DNA of 43,763 nucleotides from CALVGQ01 sp964368495 (GTDB lineage Bacteria > Bacillota_I > Bacilli_A > Erysipelotrichales > Erysipelotrichaceae). The DNA is taken from assembly GCA_964368495.1 (NCBI GenBank), contig CAYJAJ010000013.1:1-43763 (forward strand). Reading direction: 5' to 3'. A program made the position numbers and the translations under genes. Below, piece after piece: positions 1-7,795 of this stretch. Each line of letters begins with the position of its first letter. Positions within the stretch are counted from its first letter, which is position 1. The notes under the pieces are model-generated. The model did no database searches, was not told the DNA's origin, and was given only the letters and a program-made list of their open reading frames with translations.

Positions 1-31
1 TTAAAAAACAGGTTTTCCTTAATACTTGTGC

Positions 32-60
32 TAGACTTCTATAAATGTTTAGATTATGAT
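32..60 (+). promoter_or_regulatory. Candidate sigma-A promoter for the first HAD gene
   Basis: TAGACT (32-37), a 17-bp spacer and TATGAT (55-60) lie just upstream of the ribosome binding site of the HAD phosphatase. The -10 hexamer matches consensus at 5 of 6 positions and the -35 at 4 of 6. The call rests on hexamer match and placement only, in an A+T-rich stretch where chance matches are common. Confidence 0.4.
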
Positions 61-77
61 ATGTAGGGTGATTGACA

Positions 78-731
78 ATGAAAATAAAGGCAATTCTCTT
101 TGACATGGATGGTGTGCTCATTGATAGTGAAGGATTTTATGTTGAAGGTACATTTAAATGGATGAAAGAATTGGGTTTCAAAGGGACTATCGAAGACATT
201 TATAAAGTTATAGGGACAACGATGGAAGATACCTATAAAATACTTTATGAGTTTCTTCATGGGAAAATAGAAATCGAAGATTTAAAACATATTAACGAGA
301 CCTATTTCGCAGTGAATGAGTTGCCATTTTGTGATGTGTTAATGAGTGGTGTTAAAGAAACACTCATTTGGTTAAAAGAAAACAAAATACAAATCGCTGT
401 TTGTTCATCATCACCGTACAATACAATAAAAACTGTATTGAGAGAAACTGAAATTGAACAATATTTTGACTTCATTACAAGTGGTGAAGAATTTGTGCAA
501 AGCAAACCTAATCCAGAAATATATCTTACTGCTGCTCAAAAATTAGGGGTAGATATTGAAGAATGTTTAGTAGTTGAAGATTCAACATTGGGAATTAAAG
601 CGGGAAAAAATGCAAATATGAAGGTTGTTGCAATTCAAGATAAAAGATTTAATTTAAAGCAAGATGAAGCGGATATCATAGTCAATACAATGGATGATGT
701 TTTATCGTTGTTAAAGCAAGGAAACATCTAG
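78..731 (+). CDS. HAD-superfamily phosphatase, beta-phosphoglucomutase-like
   Basis: A 217-residue HAD hydrolase of the phosphoglucomutase/phosphatase subgroup, expected in the cytosol acting on a small phosphorylated metabolite. All four HAD motifs are visible: the nucleophile motif DMDGVLIDSE (Asp9 and Asp11), the Ser motif in CSSSPYNT, Lys in SKPNPEIY, and the acidic pair in VVEDSTLGI. The helical cap lies between the first two motifs, as in the PGMB-like C1-cap class. ATG at 78 is preferred over TTG at 72 because AGGGTG (65-70) is well spaced for it. It reads in the same direction as murA but has its own promoter. The substrate cannot be read from sequence; beta-phosphoglucomutase or a sugar-phosphate phosphatase are both possible. 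Confidence 0.85.
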   Translation: MKIKAILFDMDGVLIDSEGFYVEGTFKWMKELGFKGTIEDIYKVIGTTMEDTYKILYEFLHGKIEIEDLKHINETYFAVNELPFCDVLMSGVKETLIWLKENKIQIAVCSSSPYNTIKTVLRETEIEQYFDFITSGEEFVQSKPNPEIYLTAAQKLGVDIEECLVVEDSTLGIKAGKNANMKVVAIQDKRFNLKQDEADIIVNTMDDVLSLLKQGNI

Positions 732-733
732 AA

Positions 734-762
734 GTAACATAATATTAAACTTAGTATATAAT
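734..762 (+). promoter_or_regulatory. Candidate sigma-A promoter for murA
   Basis: GTAACA (734-739), 17 bp, then a perfect TATAAT (757-762) lie 44 bp upstream of the murA start. The -35 matches consensus at only 4 of 6 positions. A second -10-like hexamer, TATTAT, follows at 765-770. Confidence 0.4.
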
Positions 763-805
763 GGTATTATAGTGATATTAAACTAATGAAAGAGGGAGTA
801 AGCTA

Positions 806-2068
806 ATGAAAGAAGTGATACGAATTGAAGGTGGAAATAAATTAGAAGGTACAGTACGTATCTGTGGTTCAAAAAATGCCACTGTTGCGCTTATACCTGC
901 AGCTATATTAGCTAATGGACCGGTGACAATTTGTGGGGTTCCCAATATTTCTGATGTAGAATCATTAGCGATTCTTTTAAAAGAGTTAAATGTGAAGGTG
1001 ATTCAGAATTCTTCAGATCATATTGTGATTGATACTGAGAATATGAAAAATATAGCATTAGACCATACTGCGGTAACAAAATTAAGAGCTTCATATTATT
1101 TCATGGGAGCACTTTTAGGTAAATATAAAGAAGTGAAAATGAAAATGCCTGGAGGTTGTTATTTGGGCCCAAGACCAATTGATTTACACTTAAAAGGATT
1201 TGAGGCATTGGGTGCAACGGTGGATTATAGTCAAGGCTATTACACTATAAAAGCTGAACGATTAATTGGGACAAAAATCTTTATGGATATTTGCTCAGTA
1301 GGAGCAACAATAAATGTTATGATGGCTTCAGTGTATGCAGAAGGTCGAACGACAATTGAAAATGCAGCAAAAGAACCAGAAATTATTGATGTCGCAACAT
1401 TATTAAATAAAATGGGTGCTAAGATACGTGGTGCAGGGACTAATGTAATTACTATAGATGGAGTAGAAACACTAAGTGGTTGTTTTCATGAAATTATTCC
1501 TGATCGTATTGTTGCTGGAACATTTATTATTTTAGCAGCTGCAGCTGCTAAAGAAATCACTGTTGAAAATATCATTCCTCAGCATCTTGAAAGTTTATTA
1601 TCTAAGCTAGAAGAAATGAATGTGGATATGGATGTAAAGGTTGATAGCGTAACAATTCGTGGGGGTAATGCACTTAAAGCAACTGATGTAAAAACACTAC
1701 CTTATCCAGGTTTTGCAACAGATTTACAACAACCATTAACAACATTAATGACACAAGCTGAAGGAACATCAAAAATAATAGAAACAATTTACGCCGAAAG
1801 ATTCAAACATTGTATTGAACTGCAACGGATGGGCGCCAACATTGAAATGGGTCAAGGAAAATGTACTGTACATGGGAGTAATGAGTTATTTGGAGATGTT
1901 GTAACAGCAACAGACTTAAGGTGTGGAGCTAGTTTAATTATTGCAGGTTTAATCGCTAAAGGGACAACTGAAATCCATGAAATATATCATATTGATAGAG
2001 GATACGACAACATCGATGGAATGTTAAGGGATCTAGGTGCAAATATTAAGCGTGTTATGATTGATTAG
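806..2068 (+). CDS. murA: UDP-N-acetylglucosamine 1-carboxyvinyltransferase
   Basis: Catalyses the first committed step of peptidoglycan synthesis in the cytosol: transfer of enolpyruvate from PEP to UDP-GlcNAc. The 420-residue length is normal for the family. The N-terminal KNA motif (residues 23-25) and the active-site loop PGGCYLGPRP with catalytic Cys118 are present. Retention of this Cys predicts fosfomycin sensitivity of the enzyme. Its position directly ahead of rpmE, tdk and prfA matches the second Bacillus copy (murAB/murZ) rather than the copy linked to spoIID. The ribosome binding site is AGAGGGAG, 8 bp or so before ATG. No second murA is seen in the DUF1146-spoIIQ interval where Bacillus keeps murAA. 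Confidence 0.95.
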   Translation: MKEVIRIEGGNKLEGTVRICGSKNATVALIPAAILANGPVTICGVPNISDVESLAILLKELNVKVIQNSSDHIVIDTENMKNIALDHTAVTKLRASYYFMGALLGKYKEVKMKMPGGCYLGPRPIDLHLKGFEALGATVDYSQGYYTIKAERLIGTKIFMDICSVGATINVMMASVYAEGRTTIENAAKEPEIIDVATLLNKMGAKIRGAGTNVITIDGVETLSGCFHEIIPDRIVAGTFIILAAAAAKEITVENIIPQHLESLLSKLEEMNVDMDVKVDSVTIRGGNALKATDVKTLPYPGFATDLQQPLTTLMTQAEGTSKIIETIYAERFKHCIELQRMGANIEMGQGKCTVHGSNELFGDVVTATDLRCGASLIIAGLIAKGTTEIHEIYHIDRGYDNIDGMLRDLGANIKRVMID

Positions 2069-2111
2069 ATAAGCAAAATGAATTGTTTGATTTACTAAAA
2101 ATTTCTAATAT

Positions 2112-2141
2112 TTGATATTGTGCTTTGCATACTGATATGAT
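2112..2141 (+). promoter_or_regulatory. Sigma-A promoter with extended -10 for rpmE
   Basis: TTGATA (2112-2117), 18-bp spacer, TATGAT (2136-2141), each one mismatch from consensus. TG at 2133-2134 forms an extended -10. The predicted start near 2148 leaves a leader of about 54 nt. Confidence 0.65.
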
Positions 2142-2161
2142 ACACTATATAAGCACTTACT

Positions 2162-2182
2162 TTGGATTCACATAGAATCTAA
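2162..2182 (+). promoter_or_regulatory. Hairpin in the rpmE leader, possible L31 autoregulatory leader
   Basis: TTGGATTC (2162-2169) pairs with GAATCTAA (2175-2182) through one G-U pair, giving an 8-bp stem with an ACATA loop. It sits immediately upstream of the rpmE ribosome binding site (GGAAGGAG). Ribosomal-protein leader motifs for L31 are known in Bacillota. I have not matched this one to a covariance model, so autoregulation is inference. Confidence 0.35.
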
Positions 2183-2201
2183 GGCGGAAGGAGAAAACAC
2201 T

Positions 2202-2405
2202 ATGAAAAAAGATATTCACCCGAACTATAAAACTACAACAGTAACTTGTGCAAGTTGTGGAGCAACATTTGATACAGGATCTACAATTGAAAATATTAAA
2301 GTAGATACTTGCTCAAATTGCCATCCTTTCTATACAGGAAGACAACGTTTTGCTGCAGCACAAGGTAGAATTGACAAGTTCAACAAAAAATACAATCGTA
2401 AATAA
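2202..2405 (+). CDS. rpmE: Large-subunit ribosomal protein bL31, zinc-binding type
   Basis: A 67-residue bL31 of the zinc-binding (C+) class. It has the CASC pair (Cys16, Cys19) and the CSNC pair (Cys37, Cys40) that hold Zn, followed by the conserved HPFYTG segment. bL31 bridges the central protuberance of the 50S subunit and the 30S head. In B. subtilis the Zn-bearing paralogue is replaced by a Zn-free one under zinc starvation. It stands alone, with its own extended -10 promoter and a strong terminator, as usual for this locus. The ribosome binding site is GGAAGGAG 7-8 bp ahead of the ATG. Confidence 0.95.
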   Translation: MKKDIHPNYKTTTVTCASCGATFDTGSTIENIKVDTCSNCHPFYTGRQRFAAAQGRIDKFNKKYNRK

Positions 2406-2435
2406 AAAAGTAAGGGACTGTCCCTTATTTTTTTT
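2404..2435 (+). terminator. Rho-independent terminator after rpmE
   Basis: TAAGGGA (2411-2417), loop CTG, TCCCTTA (2421-2427), then eight T. The stem is extended by A-rich sequence pairing with the T-tract. Confidence 0.85.
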
Positions 2436-2494
2436 AAGGTTTCATGATATTATTGTATTGGTAGATAAAATATGTTAAAGAAAGGGTTATAATT

Positions 2495-3085
2495 ATGTAT
2501 CATCAATATCGCCCAGGATGGGTAGAAGTAATTACAGGATGTATGTTTGCAGGAAAAACAGAGGAATTAATTAGAAGAATTAAAGTGCTTGAATTCGCAA
2601 AGAAAAATATTAAAGTATTCAAGCCAAAAATTGATAATCGTTATAGTGATGAAAAAGTTGTGTCGCATGCAGGATCATTTGTAGACAGTATCACTATAGA
2701 AAATGCAATGGAAATATTGGACCATATTGATGGCAAAGTTGATGTAGTAGCAATTGATGAAGTCCAGTTTTTTGATAAAGAAGTATGCGCAATTTGTGAC
2801 ATGCTAGCAAAAAGAGGTCTTCGCGTAATGGTTGCAGGATTAGATATGGATTTTCGTGGAGAACCATTTGGTGTGATGCCAATATTAATTACGGAAGCAG
2901 AATTTGTAACAAAATTAACAGCTGTATGTGTGCTTTGTGGTGCACCTGCAACAAGGACACAACGTTTAGTTAATAAAGCGCCAGCTAGCTATCATGATCC
3001 AATTGTGCTTGTAGGAGCAAAAGAAAGTTATGAAGCAAGGTGTCGCCACTGTCATGAGGTAATTGATAAACCAGTGTTAGATTAA
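2495..3085 (+). CDS. tdk: Thymidine kinase, TK1 type
   Basis: Phosphorylates thymidine with ATP in the pyrimidine salvage pathway. The 196-residue length fits the TK1 (type II) family. Visible motifs are the P-loop at residues 15-24 (GCMFAGKTEE), the Mg/catalytic segment AIDEVQFFD (Asp88, Glu89), and the zinc-binding cysteines in the CVLC and CRHC pairs near residues 148-183. The second P-loop residue is Cys where many homologues have Pro, a change that should not affect the Lys-Thr that binds phosphate. The gene lies between rpmE and prfA exactly as in B. subtilis and precedes prfA by 12 bp, so the two are probably co-transcribed with prmC. Confidence 0.93.
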   Translation: MYHQYRPGWVEVITGCMFAGKTEELIRRIKVLEFAKKNIKVFKPKIDNRYSDEKVVSHAGSFVDSITIENAMEILDHIDGKVDVVAIDEVQFFDKEVCAICDMLAKRGLRVMVAGLDMDFRGEPFGVMPILITEAEFVTKLTAVCVLCGAPATRTQRLVNKAPASYHDPIVLVGAKESYEARCRHCHEVIDKPVLD

Positions 3086-3097
3086 AGGAGAAATACA

Positions 3098-4183
3098 ATG
3101 GAAGCAATGTTAAAAAGATTAAAGTCGATACATACTCGTTATGAAGAAATAAACCAATTAATGATTAGTGATGAAGTTTTATCTAATCCAAAAGAAATTG
3201 CGAAACTCGCAAAAGAGCAAGCATCACTTACGCAACAAAACGAAGCTTATTTAGAACTTGTTAGGGTTTTGGATAACATTGAACAAGCTGAAGTTATGTT
3301 GAAAGAAGAAGATACTGAATTAAAGGAAATGGCTCAAATGGAGCTTGATGAACTTTTACCTTTGAAAGAGGCTTTAAAAGGTAAAATAGAACTTTTATTA
3401 ATTCCTAAAGATCCAAATGATGACCATGATGCAATTATCGAAATTAGAGGTGCAGCAGGCGGAGATGAAGCCAATATTTTTGCAGGTGACTTATTTAGAA
3501 TGTATAGTCGATTTGCAGAAACGATGGGTTGGAAAATTGAAGTGATGGAATCAAGTGAATCTGAAGCAGGTGGATTTACTCTTATTTCATTTATGATGAA
3601 GGGATCTGATGTATATCGCCATATGAAATTTGAATCAGGGTCACATCGTGTTCAACGTGTTCCAAAAACTGAAACACAAGGTCGTATACATACTTCAACA
3701 TCGACTGTTTTGGTTTTACCAGAAGCAGAGGAAGCAGATGTTGAAATCGATCCAGCTGATTTAACTATAGAAACACATCGTGCATCTGGTGCTGGTGGTC
3801 AGCATGTTAATAAAACAGACAGTGCTGTTCGTATTGTCCATGTGCCAACAGGAATAACTGTTAATTGCCAAGATGGACGCAGTCAACACGCTAATCGCGA
3901 TACGGCTATGAAGTTAATTCGTGCTCGTGTTTATGAGGAATATCAACGTCTAAAAGATGAAGCAGAAGGAGCACAAAGACGTGCTAAAATTGGTACTGGA
4001 GATCGATCAGAAAAAATTAGAACATATAATTATCCACAAAATCGAGTTACTGATCATCGTATTGGTTTTACACTAAATCAACTTGATCGTGTAATGGAAG
4101 GTAAAATCAAAGATGTAATTGAGGCACTGCTTCAAGAAGAACAACGTCAAAAAATATCTGGAGAACAAAATGTCAACCTATAG
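3098..4183 (+). CDS. prfA: Peptide chain release factor 1
   Basis: Recognises UAA and UAG in the ribosomal A site and triggers peptidyl-tRNA hydrolysis. The 361-residue length is normal. The codon-reading tripeptide PxT is present as Pro189-Lys190-Thr191 within RVPKTETQGR, and the GGQ motif is at residues 233-235 (GAGGQHVNK). The start has a clear AAAGGAG site. Its 3' end overlaps the start of prmC, whose product methylates Gln235; this coupling is widely conserved. Confidence 0.96.
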   Translation: MEAMLKRLKSIHTRYEEINQLMISDEVLSNPKEIAKLAKEQASLTQQNEAYLELVRVLDNIEQAEVMLKEEDTELKEMAQMELDELLPLKEALKGKIELLLIPKDPNDDHDAIIEIRGAAGGDEANIFAGDLFRMYSRFAETMGWKIEVMESSESEAGGFTLISFMMKGSDVYRHMKFESGSHRVQRVPKTETQGRIHTSTSTVLVLPEAEEADVEIDPADLTIETHRASGAGGQHVNKTDSAVRIVHVPTGITVNCQDGRSQHANRDTAMKLIRARVYEEYQRLKDEAEGAQRRAKIGTGDRSEKIRTYNYPQNRVTDHRIGFTLNQLDRVMEGKIKDVIEALLQEEQRQKISGEQNVNL

Positions 4184-5036
4184 ACAAGTAGTTAATAATG
4201 CACGTAACAAACTAGCGTTGGCAAATATTTCTGAAGAAGTTGCTTTATTGTTTTTGACAGAATTAGCTGAACTTGAACGTGCAGAGTTGTATTTAAACTA
4301 CGAAGAAGAAATGCCTGTTACACTTTTGAATGAATATGAAAAAGGACTTGAACGCATTTTGAATGATGAACCGATGGAATATGTTTTGGGGTTCTCGTGG
4401 TTTTATGGATACCGATTTTTGGTTGATGAAAATGTGTTGATTCCAAGACCTGAAACAGAAGAATTGGTTGCGAATATTTTGATAGAAGTTGATGAGCATT
4501 TTTCGAATTATGAAAAAATACAGGCTGTTGATATTGGTACAGGTTCAGGTGCTATCTCCATTTCTGTTGTTTTAGAAGAGCCGAAAATAAACATGATGGC
4601 CACAGATATAAGTGAAGGAGCCATCAAGGTTGCCAGAAAAAATGCAGAAAAATTAGGTGCAAATCTTGAGCTTTTTGTAGGTGATATGCTTCAGCCAATT
4701 ATCGAAAATAATAGGAAAGTGGATTTATTAATATGTAATCCTCCATACATTCCTCAAGAAGAAAAATTGGAAAATAGTGTAAAGGATTATGAACCACACG
4801 TTGCTTTATTTGGTGGAGAAGATGGGTTAAAATTTTATCGTGAAGTGCTAGTAAACGCAGATAAAGTGTTAAATGAAAAAGCAATACTTGCTTTTGAAAT
4901 TGGGTATGATCAAAAAGAAAGATTGCTTGAATTAGTATCTCAAACAATGCCTTATGCTGAAGCTGAAGTATTAATGGATATCAACGGAAAAAATAGAATG
5001 TTAATTGTTAGAAAAATTAAGGGAAATAACAAATAA
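4170..5036 (+). CDS. prmC: Release factor glutamine N5-methyltransferase
   Basis: SAM-dependent methyltransferase that modifies the GGQ glutamine of release factors RF1 and RF2. The ATG at 4170 is chosen because TGGAGA lies 5-8 bp upstream and homologues begin with a short helical N-domain. It gives 288 residues, a normal length, and overlaps the last 14 bases of prfA. The SAM-binding GTGSG motif is at about residues 123-127, and the catalytic NPPY that holds the glutamine amide is at about residues 190-193. The overlap implies translational coupling with prfA. A longer reading frame starts upstream within prfA but lacks a binding site. Confidence 0.95.
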   Translation: MSTYRQVVNNARNKLALANISEEVALLFLTELAELERAELYLNYEEEMPVTLLNEYEKGLERILNDEPMEYVLGFSWFYGYRFLVDENVLIPRPETEELVANILIEVDEHFSNYEKIQAVDIGTGSGAISISVVLEEPKINMMATDISEGAIKVARKNAEKLGANLELFVGDMLQPIIENNRKVDLLICNPPYIPQEEKLENSVKDYEPHVALFGGEDGLKFYREVLVNADKVLNEKAILAFEIGYDQKERLLELVSQTMPYAEAEVLMDINGKNRMLIVRKIKGNNK

Positions 5037-5055
5037 ATTAAATTGGAAAATTGTG

Positions 5056-5084
5056 GTATAAACTAAAAATAACAGTCCATACTT
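5056..5084 (+). promoter_or_regulatory. Sigma-F-like forespore promoter of spoIIR
   Basis: GTATA (5056-5060), 14-bp spacer, GTCCATACTT (5075-5084). The -10 fits the B. subtilis sigma-F pattern (G-rich start, then A-n-A-n-T-W) with one mismatch. The same layout with the same spacer stands ahead of spoIIQ at 26004-26032. In B. subtilis both genes are transcribed by sigma-F. The predicted leader is only about 10 nt. Confidence 0.6.
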
Positions 5085-5101
5085 AAGGTGAGGTGAAACT
5101 T

Positions 5102-5482
5102 ATGCTTAAGAAAATAAATATTGCGATAATACTTTGGTTGACTGTGTTTAGTATCAATGCTACAGGGACAAGCATAACAATGCGTTATGAAATTTATAAT
5201 GATACAAGTTCAACAGATGAATTAATGATTAAAGATAACATCATTTCGGTTTATCAAGAAATCATATACGGAGTAGACGAATCAACAAGATCAAGCTTAA
5301 TTAAAAAAAATGCACACTTATTTGCATTGGAGGATGATTTTGATGTTGAAGTATCTTATGACACCATTATTATAAAGGTAGGAGACGGAGAAGGAACTTT
5401 AGTTAGTGGTGAATTTGATTGGGCAATGTGCAGTAATGAAGTAAAACCAAAATCATTTATTAAAGAATTGTTAAGTCAATAA
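5102..5482 (+). CDS. spoIIR: Stage II sporulation protein R, shortened form
   Basis: Probable SpoIIR, the forespore-secreted signal that activates the SpoIIGA protease to process pro-sigma-E in the mother cell. Three lines support this. First, it lies between prmC and ywlC, where spoIIR sits in B. subtilis. Second, it has an N-terminal hydrophobic export segment (about residues 5-22). Third, two family-like motifs are seen: RYEIYNDTSSTDELMIKDNI, resembling the RLRILANSDS...LK.K.RD block, and IIIKVGDGEG, resembling the ITIG.GEG block. At 126 residues it is far shorter than Bacillus SpoIIR (about 220): the middle is trimmed and the tryptophan/proline-rich WWCVLFPPLC segment is replaced by a short segment with one Cys. 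The start ATG at 5102 is preceded by AGGTGA; GTG at 5093 is an alternative. A divergent secreted protein of other function cannot be excluded. Confidence 0.62.
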   Translation: MLKKINIAIILWLTVFSINATGTSITMRYEIYNDTSSTDELMIKDNIISVYQEIIYGVDESTRSSLIKKNAHLFALEDDFDVEVSYDTIIIKVGDGEGTLVSGEFDWAMCSNEVKPKSFIKELLSQ

Positions 5483-5497
5483 TCATTAGTGTATAAT

Positions 5498-5520
5498 AAA
5501 ACAGTGAAAGCTGTTTTTTT
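5498..5520 (+). terminator. Short terminator after spoIIR
   Basis: AAAACAG (5498-5504), loop TGAAAG, CTGTTTT (5511-5517), continuing in T. The stem is short (7 bp), so read-through into ywlC is likely. Confidence 0.55.
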
Positions 5521-5533
5521 ATATAGGTAGATT

Positions 5534-6154
5534 ATGAAAACAATAAAAATTAATCAAACACAACTGGATCTATTAATTGAAAACCTAAAGAGTGAGGAAG
5601 TCGTTTCGTTTCCAACAGATACGGTTTATGGATTAGGATGTATTGCGACAGAAAGTGCAATTAAAAAAATGAAATGGGTAAAAGGACGAGATGAAAAAAA
5701 ACCATTTCCGATGATGGTTTACGATATTAAGCAAATAGATGAAATTGCATACATTACTGATGTTGCAAGAAAAGTAATTGATCATTTCATGCCAGGAGCA
5801 CTCACGATAGTATTGAAGAAAAAACCAGTCATTTCCGAGGAAATAACTAATGGAGAGTCGACTATTGCAATTAGAATACCTGATGATGAAATACTAATCT
5901 CAATTTTAAAAAAGACAAAAAAATTGATGGTAACAAGCGCTAATTTAAGTGGATGTCCAGCGGGGCATACAAGTGAAGAGGTTCTTGAACAATTGGATGG
6001 AAGAATAAGCACAATACTTTTAGGAAGAAGTCAAAATGAACTGGCTAGCACAATTGTTGATTGTACTGGAAGTGATGTGAAAATATTAAGAGAAGGACCG
6101 ATCACTAAGGAAATGCTTGAAGATAAAACAAAATCCATGATAATCTTAAAATAA
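5534..6154 (+). CDS. ywlC: L-threonylcarbamoyladenylate synthase, TsaC/Sua5 family
   Basis: Makes threonylcarbamoyl-AMP from Thr, bicarbonate and ATP, the first step of t6A37 modification of ANN-decoding tRNAs. The 206-residue protein carries the YrdC-fold signatures SFPTDTVYGLG near residue 30, KGRDEKKPFPMMV near residue 53 (KxR type nucleotide-binding motif) and TSANLSG near residue 137. The length corresponds to a bare TsaC domain rather than the roughly 340-residue Sua5 form of B. subtilis YwlC, but the gene position is that of ywlC. The upstream binding site (TAGGTAG) is weak, so expression may depend on read-through from spoIIR or on an unseen promoter. Confidence 0.9.
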   Translation: MKTIKINQTQLDLLIENLKSEEVVSFPTDTVYGLGCIATESAIKKMKWVKGRDEKKPFPMMVYDIKQIDEIAYITDVARKVIDHFMPGALTIVLKKKPVISEEITNGESTIAIRIPDDEILISILKKTKKLMVTSANLSGCPAGHTSEEVLEQLDGRISTILLGRSQNELASTIVDCTGSDVKILREGPITKEMLEDKTKSMIILK

Positions 6155-6158
6155 GATA

Positions 6159-6188
6159 TTGAAAAAAGTTTAAAAAACAGTTAATAAT
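6159..6188 (+). promoter_or_regulatory. Weak candidate promoter for glyA
   Basis: TTGAAA (6159-6164), 18-bp spacer, AATAAT (6183-6188). The stretch is extremely A+T-rich, so this is a low-specificity match. Confidence 0.3.
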
Positions 6189-6214
6189 ATGTGTAGAAAG
6201 AAAGAGGATAAGAG

Positions 6215-7441
6215 ATGAAAGATACAGTTATTTATGATTTAATTGGACAAGAGACAAATAGGCAAACAAATAATATAGAATTAATCGCATCTGAAAATTT
6301 TATTAGCAAAGACGTGTTAGAAGCAAGCGGGTCGATATTGACTAATAAATATGCAGAAGGGTATCCGAATAAAAGGTATTATGGCGGGTGTGAAGTTGTT
6401 GATAAAATTGAAGCAGAAGCAATCAGACGCTTAAAAGAAATATTTAATGCTGAACATGCCAATGTTCAACCACACAGCGGATCGCAGGCGAATATGGGTG
6501 TTTACTTAACTGTACTAAAACCGAATGATAAAGTACTTGGTATGGATTTAAGTTCGGGCGGGCATTTAACACATGGGCATCCACTTAATTTTTCAGGGCG
6601 TTTATATGAATTTCATGCATATGGAGTTGATCCAATCACAAACTGTATCGATTACGAGGATGTAAGAAAAAAGGCTTTAGAAATTAAACCTAAATTAATT
6701 GTATGTGGTGCAAGTGCTTATCCGCGTGAAATTGATTTTGCTAAATTCAAAGAAATCGCTGATGAAGTTGGTGCGTATTTGATGGCAGATATGGCACACA
6801 TTGCTGGGCTTGTAGCTACTGGACAACATATGAATCCAGTGCCATATTGTGATTTTGTTACATCCACTACGCATAAAACATTACGTGGACCTCGTGGTGG
6901 AATCATTTTATGTAAAGAAAAATTTGCTGCAGAGCTAGATAAAAATGTTTTCCCGGGTATGCAAGGTGGTCCGCTAATGCACATTATTGCTGCAAAAGCA
7001 GTTTGCTTTCATGAGGTGATGCAACCAGAATTTAAAGTATATGCAAAACAAGTTATTTTAAATGCAAAAATTCTTTGTGATACACTGAAGGAAGAAGGGT
7101 TCAAAGTAGTTTCTGATGGGACAGATAATCATTTGGTTTTAGTGGATGTCAAATCATCAGTTGAACTAACTGGTAAAGTTGCTGAAAAACTACTGGATAC
7201 AGTACATATAACATGCAATAAAAACACAATACCATTTGATAGTGAAAAACCATTTGTTACAAGTGGAATTCGTTTAGGTAGTGCTGCAATGACCACACGT
7301 GGTTTTAAGGAAAACGAATTCAAGAAAGTTGCTAAATGGATTTCATTAGTGCTTAAAAATCCACAGGATATTGAACTTCATGAACAAGTTAAAAAAGAGA
7401 TTATTGCACTTACAAATAAATACCCACTAATTAATGAATAA
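6215..7441 (+). CDS. glyA: Serine hydroxymethyltransferase
   Basis: PLP enzyme interconverting serine and glycine with tetrahydrofolate, the main source of one-carbon units. The 408-residue length is typical. The PLP lysine is Lys221 in STTHKTLRGPRGG, and the conserved ELIASEN (near residue 22) and KYAEGYPNKRYYGG (near residue 45) segments that bind substrate and cofactor are present. It is monocistronic between ywlC and its own terminator, and upstream of upp as in B. subtilis. The ribosome binding site is GAGGA about 8 bp before ATG. Confidence 0.96.
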   Translation: MKDTVIYDLIGQETNRQTNNIELIASENFISKDVLEASGSILTNKYAEGYPNKRYYGGCEVVDKIEAEAIRRLKEIFNAEHANVQPHSGSQANMGVYLTVLKPNDKVLGMDLSSGGHLTHGHPLNFSGRLYEFHAYGVDPITNCIDYEDVRKKALEIKPKLIVCGASAYPREIDFAKFKEIADEVGAYLMADMAHIAGLVATGQHMNPVPYCDFVTSTTHKTLRGPRGGIILCKEKFAAELDKNVFPGMQGGPLMHIIAAKAVCFHEVMQPEFKVYAKQVILNAKILCDTLKEEGFKVVSDGTDNHLVLVDVKSSVELTGKVAEKLLDTVHITCNKNTIPFDSEKPFVTSGIRLGSAAMTTRGFKENEFKKVAKWISLVLKNPQDIELHEQVKKEIIALTNKYPLINE

Positions 7442-7465
7442 AAAAGAGTTTAAGGCTCTTTTTTT
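7441..7465 (+). terminator. Rho-independent terminator after glyA
   Basis: AAAAAGAG (7441-7448) and CTCTTTTTTT (7456-7465) around a 7-nt loop; the stem begins at the stop codon. Short but with a good T-tract. Confidence 0.65.
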
Positions 7466-7737
7466 ATTGACATAATAAATTTATCTGATAAGCAGACCAT
7501 GTAAAAAGTGGGAGTGAAGTATTCTAGAAATACAAGCCAAAATAATAGCTGGAGTTCTAGTTTTGAGATAATTACTGGATTTGGTATCAAAAGAACATTT
7601 GTTTATTTTTTATGATGAAAAAAGCGAATAAAAAAGCTTTATTTTACATATTTGTATTTGTTCAAAAATTAACAAATTAATAAGTGTTTTTTTGGTTGAA
7701 AATAATAAAAAATAAGTTAAAATAAACATGATGTAAA
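7466..7737. other. Non-coding gap between glyA and upp, nothing recognised
   Basis: About 270 bp before the upp promoter with no gene-like frame. A 22-codon lysine-rich frame at 7612 lacks a ribosome binding site. A short AAGCTTT-centred inverted repeat lies near 7635 without a clear terminator tail. I see no riboswitch, RNA gene or mobile-element ends. Confidence 0.5.
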
Positions 7738-7766
7738 TTGAAAGAAAATAGCTTAAATGCTATAAT
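7738..7766 (+). promoter_or_regulatory. Strong sigma-A promoter for the upp-atp operon
   Basis: TTGAAA (7738-7743), 17-bp spacer, perfect TATAAT (7761-7766), with TG at 7758-7759 forming an extended -10. It lies 30 bp upstream of upp. Because no terminator is seen until after atpC, it probably drives all eleven genes. Confidence 0.75.
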
Positions 7767-7795
7767 TATACAAAATGATTAAAGGAGAATTGAAT

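Noticed and set aside
7612..7680. A 22-codon Lys-rich frame between glyA and upp
   Set aside because: It has no ribosome binding site or promoter, and its composition mirrors the A+T-rich background.
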